Positions 26,415 to 34,575 of a stretch of DNA of 38,141 nt are shown piece by piece. A program made the position numbers and the translations under genes. The stretch covers positions 1 through 38,141 of the forward strand of contig CAZYYW010000010.1 of NCBI GenBank assembly GCA_964651445.1, written 5' to 3'. Origin of the DNA: GCA-2746365 sp964651445. GTDB lineage: Bacteria > Pseudomonadota > Gammaproteobacteria > SZUA-229. Every line of letters begins with the position of its first letter. Positions within the stretch are counted from its first letter, which is position 1. The notes under the pieces were generated by a model. The model saw only the letters and a list, made by a program, of their open reading frames with translations. It did no database searches and was not told where the DNA came from.

Positions 26415-27392
26415 TTATGTCATTTGCAAACCAAACCTTTCTTGATGTTTAATAACACCAAAACTAATTTGTACTAACCGCCGCATAACAGCACACAATG
26501 CACTCATTTTGCATTTACCCCGTGCTAATAATTGGTCATAGTGTTTCTTTAATACAGGATTGTGTTGCTTGGCAACAATCGCTGCCATATACAGCTTTGC
26601 TTTCATCTTCCTGTTCCCCGCACGGGACAAACGGGATTTTACACGATTGCCAGAATTATCTGGTACAGGAACAAGCCCCATATAAGCCGCGCATTGCGCC
26701 GCTGACTTGAAGCGTCCGTGATAGATATCTGCCACTAAATAACGAGAACAAACCTCACCTATACCAGGTATAGATCACAATAGCTGACGATTATTCTTTA
26801 AGTCTTCATGCTTTTCTATGTGGTCATCAATCAGCTTGATGAGTTTTTCTGCCTGTTTTTCAAGGGCACGAATTGATTGCTTTATCAATTTAATAACTAC
26901 CTTAGATTGATTGGCTATCTGCGTACTTTCCAAACGATTTTTCTCGCGACGAATATCCTTGTCTATGGCAAATAAACGCGTGTTTAATGCTTTTAATTCA
27001 ATATGTTGTTGACTGGCTGGCTGCCAAATGACTAGCGTTCTTTCCAGCCCATAACCTGCCAACATATAGCTATCCAGCTTGTCGGTTTTGCCACGTAGAC
27101 CTAAGCTTTTTGCGTAGTAATGACCTTGTGCAGGATTCAATATACAAACTGACATGCCTGCATCATGCAATGTATTAACCAGCACCAAATGATAAACCCC
27201 TGTTGCTTCAACAATGACAGGAAGTGCCAATAATGAATTCTCATTAAGACCGTTTAACCATTTTAAAAGCTGCTTATGCCCCTTAGTGGTATTATCAAAT
27301 ACCCGATGACATTGTGTTGCTTTTTCACCTTCTGTTTTATAACAAACATCCAGTGTTGCTTTTGATACATCAATACCGACAGACTTTTTCAT
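26415..27392 (-). pseudogene. IS110-family transposase with one in-frame TGA
   Basis: 978 bp that would encode 325 aa. The N-terminal RuvC-like DEDD domain starts KSVGIDVSKATLDVC and continues to NNRQLL; then TGA (26775-26777); then, in the same frame, SIPGIGEVCSRYLVADIYHG and the C-terminal domain (YMGLVPVPDNSGNRVKSRLSRAGNRKMKAKLYMAA) with the SG motif of the catalytic-serine region. There is no frameshift, just one nonsense codon before the SIPGIG hairpin motif. The start has a GGAG Shine-Dalgarno ten bases upstream. Without suppression the product lacks the C-terminal half and should be inactive. Confidence 0.88.
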
Positions 27393-27477
27393 AAGATTTA
27401 CTCTCCACTTCTCTTGTAATTACAGCCTCATTCTAAAAAACAGAAGGACTTGGATACCATTGAGTTATAATAAGTAA

Positions 27478-27544
27478 ACACCAAGGGGCTTGATCTAAAT
27501 AGCAGCGTCTATGCGCTTAGAGGTGCCACAAGCTCCCTTGGTGT
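27478..27544 (-). ncRNA. Candidate bridge-RNA stem-loop in the IS110 left end
   Basis: On the transposase strand, ACACCAAGGG(A)GCTTG pairs with CAAGCCCCTTGGTGT: 15 base pairs and one bulge. The 36-nt interior contains a smaller hairpin AGCG/CGCT and the motifs GGCACCTCT and GCTGCTAT, both of which recur just upstream (about 27590-27598 and 27552-27559). IS110 recombinases use an RNA from this position to pair with donor and target DNA. That this is the RNA is inference from position and fold. Confidence 0.4.
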
Positions 27545-27613
27545 CCTGATAATATAGCAGCTAACTAAATTACCATGTTTGAGAGATACAAGAGGTGCCC
27601 TTAAGTCATTGGA

Positions 27614-27769
27614 TAGTCATTGGCTTTTTTACGTCGGAAGCCGAAACCCAGCAAAACCAAACTACACAAACCAACAATGAGCCAGTCACCCCAATGCACA
27701 AACGGGGTAGCGCCAACCAGTGGCTGCACTTCTGCCGTTAATACACCCACTTCAAACTGCGGCAGTTGT
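27614..27769 (-). pseudogene. Diverged duplicate of the lnt 3' end (156 bp)
   Basis: Ungapped match to 29004-29159 with about ten differences. It encodes the last ~50 residues of Lnt with conservative changes (D to E, R to H, F to L, G to A). There is no 5' part, so it cannot be a functional gene. Confidence 0.9.
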
Positions 27770-27771
27770 GC

Positions 27772-27883
27772 CTCGTTCCCACGCTCCCGCGTGGGAACGC
27801 AGACGAGCTGTTTGTCTGGCGCAACTTACACCTATGTCAGTGGCACGGTAATACGTGTTCGCACACGGGAGCTTAGGAACGAG
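27772..27883. repeat. REP-like palindrome doublet
   Basis: Left unit: CTCGTTCCCACGC TCCC GCGTGGGAAC, a perfect 10-bp stem with a 4-nt loop. Right unit: an inverted, diverged copy ending GAGCTTAGGAACGAG. The outer CTCGTTCC/GGAACGAG arms make the whole region an imperfect palindrome, like a BIME pair in proteobacterial intergenic DNA. Confidence 0.75.
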
Positions 27884-27967
27884 AAAAAGTTCTTTATAAT
27901 GAATGATTTAGAGCTTAACTTGCTGGCATTGGCGTCAGGCTCATTTTATATTGGACAAGGCTAGCAC

Positions 27968-28019
27968 TTGACAGATGATATCGATAAGCCTATCGTAATA
28001 CCAACATCTCATCGATAGG
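27968..28019 (+). promoter_or_regulatory. Promoter and operator-like inverted repeat of the toxin-antitoxin pair
   Basis: -35 TTGACA (27968-27973), exact 17-bp spacer, -10 TATCGT (27991-27996). The inverted repeat CCTATCG (27989-27995) / CGATAGG (28013-28019) overlaps the -10 box and reaches the Shine-Dalgarno AGGAG (28017-28021). This fits autorepression by an AbrB-type antitoxin, as is common in such pairs. Confidence 0.65.
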
Positions 28020-28029
28020 AGTGCGGATT

Positions 28030-28236
28030 ATGTTAAGCGTTAAGGTATCACCAAAATTCCAGGTTGTTATTCCTAAGGAAATCAGGGAATCATTGCATTT
28101 GTTACCTGGTCAACGAATGCAAGTTGTTCAATACGAAAACAGAATTGAATTTATCCCTGAAAGGGATATAGGTGAACTTGAAGGCTTTCTTAAAGGCATT
28201 GATACAGCATTTACTAGAGATGAAGATCGGGAATGA
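28030..28236 (+). CDS. AbrB/SpoVT-type antitoxin (VapB-like)
   Basis: 68 aa from the ATG at 28030 (a GTG three codons upstream is possible). Swapped-hairpin AbrB DNA-binding domain: VKVSPKFQVVIPKEIRESLHLLPGQRM at residues ~4-30, nearly a textbook match. The C-terminal ~25 residues (acidic, FLKGIDTAF) should be the toxin-binding tail. The stop overlaps the toxin's start (ATGA at 28233-28236). The Shine-Dalgarno AGGAG lies eight bases before the ATG. A promoter with an operator-like repeat precedes it. Confidence 0.9.
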   Translation: MLSVKVSPKFQVVIPKEIRESLHLLPGQRMQVVQYENRIEFIPERDIGELEGFLKGIDTAFTRDEDRE

Positions 28237-28607
28237 ATGTTGTAGATACTTCAGGGTGGCTGGAATATTTTGAAGGTGGTCGAAACGCTAAGAAATTTTC
28301 TACTCCAATAAAGCAACTTGAACAGCTTATAGTCCCAACAATATGCATCTACGAAATATCAAAAGTAATTCTCAGAGAAAGCGATGAAAATCATTTATTG
28401 CAAGCACTTGCAGCAATTCAAAAAGCGAAAATAGTAACTCTTACGCCTTCAATATCTACTTCCGCAGCTAGGATAAGTTTGCAATACAAATTACCAATGG
28501 CGGACAGCATCATCTATACAACTGCGAGTTGCTTCGATGCGACAGTATGGACGCAAGACGTTGACTTTAAAGGATTACCAAATGTCAACTACATACCAAA
28601 ACCTTAA
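28233..28607 (+). CDS. PIN-domain ribonuclease toxin (VapC-like)
   Basis: 124 aa. The acidic PIN-domain metal site is complete: Asp5 (VVDTSGW), Glu41 (IYEISKV), Asp91 (MADSIIY) and Asp109/Asp111 (TQDVDF). Such toxins cut tRNA or rRNA when freed from the antitoxin. Translationally coupled to the antitoxin by a 4-bp overlap. The target RNA is not predictable. The pair lies between the lnt-end duplicate and lnt and looks horizontally acquired. Confidence 0.92.
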   Translation: MNVVDTSGWLEYFEGGRNAKKFSTPIKQLEQLIVPTICIYEISKVILRESDENHLLQALAAIQKAKIVTLTPSISTSAARISLQYKLPMADSIIYTTASCFDATVWTQDVDFKGLPNVNYIPKP

Positions 28608-29002
28608 TCCTTCTAAGTAACTTAAAAAATATATTCCGCAAATAAAAACAAAATATTTTAATTATTTGCGTTCATTTGCGGATAAAAATAAGAAGCCTTG
28701 AAAAAGTTACTTGTAGATGGGTGAGCGGGACGGGCTGAGATGATATGTAGGAACCAGGGTAACTGCTGGTTTCAACTGGTGGTGCGGTGGTATATGGATG
28801 TACCGTATTTTAGAATTCGCCATGCACACCAATATCTTGCTTGTCTTTTCCGCGCCCAACTGATTTTTCTCGGACAGACTCCTAGTTGAAAGGGTGTTTA
28901 TACTTCCTATACCTTCACAATGGAAAAGCCCCAATTGTAAGCTACCCAGCTCAGGAGCAAGCCACCTGATATTTACGCTTTGCGGTTAAATCTGACAGGT
29001 TC
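28608..29002. other. Intergenic stretch between vapC-like gene and lnt
   Basis: An 8-bp inverted repeat CCGCAAAT/ATTTGCGG (about 28636-28681) follows the toxin gene and may help end transcription. The rest (28710-28990) is more G/C-rich than its surroundings and contains only a doubtful minus-strand 75-aa ORF with no recognisable domain. It may be a decayed gene or transposon piece. Confidence 0.45.
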
Positions 29003-30514
29003 CTAGTCATTGCCTTTTTTACGTCGGAAGCCGAAACCCAGCAAAACCAAACTACACAAACCAACGATGAACCAGTCACCCCAGCGCACGAACGGGGTAG
29101 CGCCAACCAGCGGCTGCACGTCTGCCGTTAATACGCCTACTTCAAACTGCGGCAGTTGTTTAATGACTTCACCGTGTGGTCCAATAAAAGATGTAATGCC
29201 AGTATTTGTTGAGCGTATCATGGTGCGCCCTGCTTCCAGTGCTCGCATACGCGCAATAGCGTGGTGTTGATGTGGCTGAATAGAATCTTCAAACCAGGCG
29301 TCGTTGCTGACATTCACCAATATTTTTGCTTCCGGTAAATCTCTTATTACATCGCGAGCAAACGCTTCTTCGAAACAGATTGATACACCTAAGGGGACAC
29401 CCGCGGCGATTAATAGATCCTGATCGTCATCACCCGCGGTAATATCCGACATCGGTATTTTTACGAACTTATTAAAAAACTCGATGAGGAAACGCAGTGG
29501 AATATATTCACCTAAAGGCACCAGATGTCGTTTATGGTAGGCTTCACCGTTTACATTCAGCACACTGTTTAACAAACGGCCTTCTTCATTTCTTACAAAA
29601 ATACCCAGTAATAAATCAATATCACGTTGTTCCATGTCTGCGCGTAACTGCTGTATATAAGGCTGTACACGAGACCAGTAGGCAGGCACTGCTGTTTCCG
29701 GCCAGATGATAAGATCAACATTCTGCTGTTGCAGTGTAAGCTCTCGATATAAATCCATGGTTGGTTGCTTCATGTGCAACTTCCATTTATCTTTTTGTGC
29801 AATATTGCCTTGTATAAGGCTCACCCTGATAGTCTCGCCTTCTGCCTGCGTCCAATGAATGGTTTTAAGAACGGCCGATGACAACCATAGCACCAGCATC
29901 GGCAGTGCCACCAACAAAGCAATTTTCTTGTACTGTTGTTTTTTATATAACAGAAATAAAAGAACCAAGGCACCGGCGCTTAGCGCAATTAAACCACCAA
30001 CAGCGTGGTTGCCGAAAACAGGGGCAAACCCTGAAAGCGGTAGATCAATCTGCGTGTAGCCTAACTGCATCCAAGCGAAACCGGTCATAACATAACCTTG
30101 CAGCCATTCAAAGATTACCCAACTTGCAGGATAAAAAATCAGCAGCCGCAAAGCGCTGCTTTTGGGTAAAAATCGATTCACCAAGTAAGCCGCTAGACCG
30201 AAATAGAGACTTAAATAGCAACATAATAAGAAGATAAGAATGGCGGCGAAAAGAACCGGCGCACTGCCGTGAACATGCACACTGTAATATATCCAGCTAA
30301 CGCCTGTGCACTGCAAGCCAAGGCTGTATAACCAACCGCTGATCGCTGCCTGTTTAGCCGGCAGTTTATTCCACAAATAAAATGGCACGGCCAGTAAGAT
30401 AAAGACTAACCAACTAAAATTAAACGGCGCAAACGCCAAGGTCGTCAAAGCACCCGCAACTAAACTTAACAATGACCATTGCAACCAAGGCATTGGCTCT
30501 ACGTTATTTTTCAT
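29003..30514 (-). CDS. lnt: Apolipoprotein N-acyltransferase
   Basis: An inner-membrane enzyme completing triacylation of lipoproteins. 503 aa. Several membrane segments (about 13-45, 60-75, 88-112, 122-136, 172-190, 198-215) precede a nitrilase-like periplasmic domain with catalytic Glu273 (WPETAVPAYW), Lys328 (YHKRHLVPLGEYIPL) and Cys380 (GVSICFEE); a last membrane helix (VGLCSLVLLGFGF) ends the protein. It is the final gene of the miaB-ybeZ-ybeY-corC-lnt run; corC ends two bases before its ATG. A 156-bp duplicate of its 3' end lies 1.4 kb downstream. Confidence 0.97.
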   Translation of the reverse strand: MKNNVEPMPWLQWSLLSLVAGALTTLAFAPFNFSWLVFILLAVPFYLWNKLPAKQAAISGWLYSLGLQCTGVSWIYYSVHVHGSAPVLFAAILIFLLCCYLSLYFGLAAYLVNRFLPKSSALRLLIFYPASWVIFEWLQGYVMTGFAWMQLGYTQIDLPLSGFAPVFGNHAVGGLIALSAGALVLLFLLYKKQQYKKIALLVALPMLVLWLSSAVLKTIHWTQAEGETIRVSLIQGNIAQKDKWKLHMKQPTMDLYRELTLQQQNVDLIIWPETAVPAYWSRVQPYIQQLRADMEQRDIDLLLGIFVRNEEGRLLNSVLNVNGEAYHKRHLVPLGEYIPLRFLIEFFNKFVKIPMSDITAGDDDQDLLIAAGVPLGVSICFEEAFARDVIRDLPEAKILVNVSNDAWFEDSIQPHQHHAIARMRALEAGRTMIRSTNTGITSFIGPHGEVIKQLPQFEVGVLTADVQPLVGATPFVRWGDWFIVGLCSLVLLGFGFRRKKGND

Positions 30515-30516
30515 CG

Positions 30517-31416
30517 TCAGGCTTCAGTACCAGACTTAACTGCCGTTGTCATTTCATCTTGGCTACCAGTCGTAGCGCCAGTTTCATTGTCGGATAGAAG
30601 GCTTACCTGCAAGTTATTTATTCGTCGTGAATTTGCGCTGATAACTTTAAAATGAAAATCTCCGATAGTGGCTTCCTCACCACGTTCTGCTAGGTGTCCC
30701 AGTTCAAAGGTAACCAGGCCGGCAATGGTTTCGAACTTTGCATGACTTAGTTTTGAATTAAAATGCTGGTTAAATTCATCCAACGGTGTCAAGCCGCGCA
30801 CACTGTAACGCTGAAATCCACTGCGCCGAATATTGGTAATATCGGCCGCGTCATGCTCATCATCAATCTCACCTACTATTTGCTCAAGCACGTCTTCGAT
30901 GGTGACTACACCTGCCACACCACCGTATTCATCAATGACCATCGCCATATGATTGCGGCTTTCACGAAAGTCTTTTAGTAATACGTTTAAGCGTTTGCTT
31001 TCAGGTACAAAAACAGCCGTTCGCAGAATATCTTTTATTTCGAAAGCTTTACGACTTTTGTCATCATTATAATGGCTCAGATCTTTTGCTAATAAAATAC
31101 CCACAACTTCATCGAGGCTTTCATCAACAACCGGAAAACGTGAGTGCCCAGAGTTAGCCACAATGGAGAGCATATCCTCGACGCCCATATCTTGCTGCAC
31201 CACGATCAAATGAGAGCGCTGCACCATAATATCGCGCACTTGCATTTCAGCCACTTGAAATACACCTTCAATCATCATTAAGGCATCAAGGCTGATTATC
31301 CCTTTACGTTGCGCTAGGCGTAGTTGTTCCTGTAACTGGTTTTGGTCATCCTTTTGTTTTAAAAACTTACTTTTTAAAATCGAGAGCCAGCTTTTTTTCT
31401 TTTCTTCATTTTTCAT
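30517..31416 (-). CDS. corC: CorC/HlyC-type CBS-domain protein (YbeX)
   Basis: 299 aa, cytosolic. After a basic start come two CBS domains (VRDIMVQRSHLIVVQQD, about 58-120; then DILRTAVFVPESKRLNVLL, about 125-185, with DEYGGVAGVVTIEDVLEQIVGEI as signature) and the C-terminal transporter-associated domain. In E. coli this gene is ybeX, linked to ribosome metabolism and Mg2+/Co2+ efflux. No membrane segment is present, as in YbeX. Position between ybeY and lnt confirms it. Confidence 0.95.
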   Translation of the reverse strand: MKNEEKKKSWLSILKSKFLKQKDDQNQLQEQLRLAQRKGIISLDALMMIEGVFQVAEMQVRDIMVQRSHLIVVQQDMGVEDMLSIVANSGHSRFPVVDESLDEVVGILLAKDLSHYNDDKSRKAFEIKDILRTAVFVPESKRLNVLLKDFRESRNHMAMVIDEYGGVAGVVTIEDVLEQIVGEIDDEHDAADITNIRRSGFQRYSVRGLTPLDEFNQHFNSKLSHAKFETIAGLVTFELGHLAERGEEATIGDFHFKVISANSRRINNLQVSLLSDNETGATTGSQDEMTTAVKSGTEA

Positions 31417-31425
31417 TTTTTTCTT

Positions 31426-31938
31426 TTAATGCTCTGCCGTATCGGCTTGGGTATTTAAATTAATCGCTATGTAGGGGTCATTAAAACCAAGTTGGTTCAA
31501 AATTTTTATTTCCAACTGTTCCATGTTTTCAGCTTCATCATTGTTAACGTGATCGTAGCCCTGCAAGTGCAACATGCCATGCACCACCATATGCGCCCAG
31601 TGTGACCGTTCAGTTATTGCCTGTTGTTTTGCTTCTTGTTGAATAACGGATGCACATAAAACGATATCGCCTAACAGGCAAATTTCAACTTCTTGCGGGG
31701 ACGACATCGGAAAAGATAAAACATTGGTGGCTTTATCTTTATCACGATACTGTTTATTGAGGTTTTTTATTTCGTCAGCACTGGTAATCAGCAGGCTAGC
31801 GATGGCGGGCGCGGTGCCCAGATAGGCGGTACTCGCCCAGGTTTGTAACAACGCCGGTTCGGGAACCTCGTCGTCTGCTGATTCACCGACTTCTGAAGTC
31901 AGCTCATCTGAAATTGAAATATCCACCGTTATTGTCAT
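31426..31938 (-). CDS. ybeY: Endoribonuclease YbeY
   Basis: A zinc-dependent RNase for 16S rRNA 3' maturation and ribosome quality control. 170 aa with the diagnostic metal motif H-G-M-L-H-L-Q-G-Y-D-H: His120, His124, His130. The upstream NKQYRDKDKATNVLSFP is also family-typical. Residues ~10-30 are an acidic insertion that I do not recall from E. coli YbeY. It lies between phoH and corC. Confidence 0.96.
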   Translation of the reverse strand: MTITVDISISDELTSEVGESADDEVPEPALLQTWASTAYLGTAPAIASLLITSADEIKNLNKQYRDKDKATNVLSFPMSSPQEVEICLLGDIVLCASVIQQEAKQQAITERSHWAHMVVHGMLHLQGYDHVNNDEAENMEQLEIKILNQLGFNDPYIAINLNTQADTAEH

Positions 31939-31966
31939 GATGGCTATCCGCGATTATTGTTCGCGA

Positions 31967-32968
31967 TCACTTTGACTCATCTCGTTCATAGGCGTGGACT
32001 ATTTTTTTCACTAGCGGATGTCGTACTATGTCGTCTTTATGAAATTGGGTAATGCCGATGCCATCGATATCATCTAAAATCTTTAAGGCATGGCGCAAGC
32101 CGGATGTTTTATCACGTGGTAAATCCACCTGTGTTATATCGCCGGTAATGACTGATTTGGAGCCAAAACCAATACGGGTCAAAAACATTTTCATCTGATC
32201 GATGGTTGTATTTTGTGCTTCGTCAAGAATAATAAAAGCATCGTTCAGTGTTCGCCCGCGCATGTAAGCCAGTGGCGCTATCTCTATAATGTTGCGTTCA
32301 ATGTATTTTGCCACTTTTTGCTGGCCTAACATTTCAAACAGGGCGTCATACATCGGGCGTAAGTACGGGTCGATCTTTTGCGCCAGATCGCCCGGTAAAA
32401 AACCCAGACGTTCGCCCGCTTCTACTGCTGGGCGCACTAAAATTAAACGATCCACCAAATCATTTTCTAACGCCTCTACCGCACTGGCAACGGCGAGGTA
32501 GGTTTTACCCGTACCGGCAGGGCCGACACCAATCGTTAAGTCGCTGGATTTTATTTGTTCAAGATACTGTTGCTGGCTTTTACCACGGCCGCTAATTTTG
32601 CTACGCCGATTTTTAATACTGGTGATACTGTTATCGTCATCGAAATCGCTGCTTTTCATTTTATGTAAGTTATGATCAGAGCTATCATTTAGATACAACT
32701 GCACACTCTCAGCGGATAGGGTTTCATGACCGGCTACGTTATAAAGCGTAAGAATGGTGTTTTTTACGGTTTTTAAACGGCGACCTTCACCACTGATTTC
32801 AAACTGGCTGCTGCGGCAGCTAATTTTGACATTGTAATATTCTTCTATTTGTTGCAAATGCTGATTCAGCGGGCCACATAAATTCACCAGACGCTGATTG
32901 TCTGCTGGGGTTAATTCAAATTGGATAATTACCCCAGTTGGTAACTTTCTAGGTTCAGGATTACGCAT
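31967..32968 (-). CDS. ybeZ: PhoH-family ATPase (YbeZ)
   Basis: 333 aa. The N-terminal ~100 residues carry a KH-like RNA-binding part; the ATPase has Walker A GPAGTGKT (149-156), Walker B LDEAQNT and the helicase-like VITGDITQVDLP. YbeZ acts with YbeY in rRNA processing. The order miaB-ybeZ-ybeY-corC-lnt is the standard one. 69 bp separate it from miaB. Confidence 0.95.
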   Translation of the reverse strand: MRNPEPRKLPTGVIIQFELTPADNQRLVNLCGPLNQHLQQIEEYYNVKISCRSSQFEISGEGRRLKTVKNTILTLYNVAGHETLSAESVQLYLNDSSDHNLHKMKSSDFDDDNSITSIKNRRSKISGRGKSQQQYLEQIKSSDLTIGVGPAGTGKTYLAVASAVEALENDLVDRLILVRPAVEAGERLGFLPGDLAQKIDPYLRPMYDALFEMLGQQKVAKYIERNIIEIAPLAYMRGRTLNDAFIILDEAQNTTIDQMKMFLTRIGFGSKSVITGDITQVDLPRDKTSGLRHALKILDDIDGIGITQFHKDDIVRHPLVKKIVHAYERDESK

Positions 32969-33037
32969 TAAAGTCGTTGGTCTCTGTCAATAATATAAGT
33001 TTGAATATTTTAATGTGCATTTAGATATACCTGCCTG

Positions 33038-34444
33038 TCATGCAAGTCCGCGGTTGCTTTTTTGTGATTTATTTTCAACGCTATCTATCGCAGAAAGCCC
33101 AACATAATCCCCTTGCAGTGAATTACTTCTTGCTTCGGTGATTTTAACATCGGCAAAATGACCGATGAGGTTTTTATCGCCGGTAAAATTAACCTTGCGA
33201 TTATTCTCCGTGCGCCCTGTCATCTGAGTTTCACTTTTTCTGGAAACGCCATCGACCAACACCGTTTGTACACTGCCTACCATTTGCAGGTTAATGGCAT
33301 TGGCATTGCGACTAATAATACTTTGTAATATGCCTAAGCGGTGTTTTTTAATGAGGTCGGTCGTATTGTCGTGTAAAACAGCCGCCGGTGTTCCGGGGCG
33401 TGCGCTATAAATAAAACTGTAGGAATGATCGAAGCCAACGTCTTCGATTAATTTCATGGTGTCGGAAAAATCTTCATCACTTTCGTCGGGAAAGCCAATA
33501 ATGAAATCCGAGGAGATTGAAATATCCGGGCGAACAATTTTTAATCGGCGAATAATGTCTTTATATTGCTCGGCAGTATGACCACGTTTCATTGCCGAAA
33601 GAATTTTATCGGAACCACTTTGCACCGGTAGGTGCAAAAAACTAACCAATTCTGGTACCTGTCCATAAACGGCAACCAGATCATCGTTAAATTCCATCGG
33701 GTGCGAAGTCGTAAAACGGATGCGGTCGATACCATCAATGGCCGCCACATAATTAATTAACAAAGCCAAATCGGCGAATATTTCTTCACCATCATCTGCC
33801 GGCATCTCGCCACGATAGGCGTTCACATTTTGCCCCAGCAAATTAACTTCTCGCACACCCTGTTCAGCTAACCCTGCCACTTCGGCAAGCACATCATCAA
33901 ACGGACGGCTGACTTCTTCACCACGGGTATAAGGCACCACACAAAAACTGCAATATTTGCTGCAACCTTCCATGATAGAAACAAAAGCGGTCGGACCATC
34001 GGCCTTTGGCTCTGGCATACAGTCAAACTTTTCAATTTCTGGAAAACTAATGTCCACCACTTTTTTGTGAAATTCACTAACACCCGATAACATGTCCGGC
34101 AGTCGGTGAATGGTCTGCGGGCCAAACACGATATCAACATAAGGCGCCCGTTTTTGGATTGCCGCGCCTTCCTGACTGGCAACGCAACCACCGACACCAA
34201 TAATTAAATCTGGTTTATCTTTTTTCCAATTTTTCCAGCGACCGAGTTGGGAGAATACCTTTTCCTGCGCTTTTTCCCGAATGGAACAAGTATTGAGCAA
34301 CAGTACATCCGCCTGTTCTGGATCAGTGGTAATTTCAAGATTGTGAGAATCAGCAAGTACATCTGAAATACGGGATGAGTCATATTCATTCATCTGACAA
34401 CCGTATGTTTTGATGTAAAGTTTGCGCGTTGGACTGAGAGGCAT
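33038..34444 (-). CDS. miaB: tRNA-2-methylthio-N6-isopentenyladenosine synthase
   Basis: A radical-SAM methylthiotransferase adding the ms2 group to i6A37 of tRNAs reading U-starting codons. 468 aa. The N-terminal cluster Cys are 16, 53 and 87 (YGCQMNEYD, NTCSIREKA, GGCVASQ); the radical-SAM CxxxCxxC is Cys161, 165, 168. The C-terminal TRAM domain ends near residue 445, followed by a short basic tail. It is the first gene of the operon reaching to lnt; its promoter should lie in 34445-34575. Confidence 0.97.
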   Translation of the reverse strand: MPLSPTRKLYIKTYGCQMNEYDSSRISDVLADSHNLEITTDPEQADVLLLNTCSIREKAQEKVFSQLGRWKNWKKDKPDLIIGVGGCVASQEGAAIQKRAPYVDIVFGPQTIHRLPDMLSGVSEFHKKVVDISFPEIEKFDCMPEPKADGPTAFVSIMEGCSKYCSFCVVPYTRGEEVSRPFDDVLAEVAGLAEQGVREVNLLGQNVNAYRGEMPADDGEEIFADLALLINYVAAIDGIDRIRFTTSHPMEFNDDLVAVYGQVPELVSFLHLPVQSGSDKILSAMKRGHTAEQYKDIIRRLKIVRPDISISSDFIIGFPDESDEDFSDTMKLIEDVGFDHSYSFIYSARPGTPAAVLHDNTTDLIKKHRLGILQSIISRNANAINLQMVGSVQTVLVDGVSRKSETQMTGRTENNRKVNFTGDKNLIGHFADVKITEARSNSLQGDYVGLSAIDSVENKSQKSNRGLA

Positions 34445-34575
34445 TTGTACCAGACTAAGTAATCTTACAGGGGCTAATTATACCTTGCCGGCATAGGCAA
34501 TATCTACCACTGGATTCACCTGTTTTGTAACAGAATTTGTCGCGCACAGCAAACCTTAAAACCGGTGCCAAACAC

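Larger units (their letters stand above)
26415..27600 (-). mobile_element. IS110-family insertion sequence (ends unresolved)
   Basis: IS110 elements have no terminal repeats of the usual kind, so the borders are minimal estimates. The left non-coding end (27393 to about 27600) is long and structured, as expected for the IS110 group. Beyond 27613 the sequence is a copy of the lnt 3' end, so the left border cannot be further left than about 27613. Confidence 0.65.

Noticed and set aside
27620..27964. Plus-strand 114-aa ORF (and its 86-aa twin at 29010)
   Set aside because: Antisense to the lnt 3' end and its duplicate; the similarity of the two ORFs only reflects that duplication.
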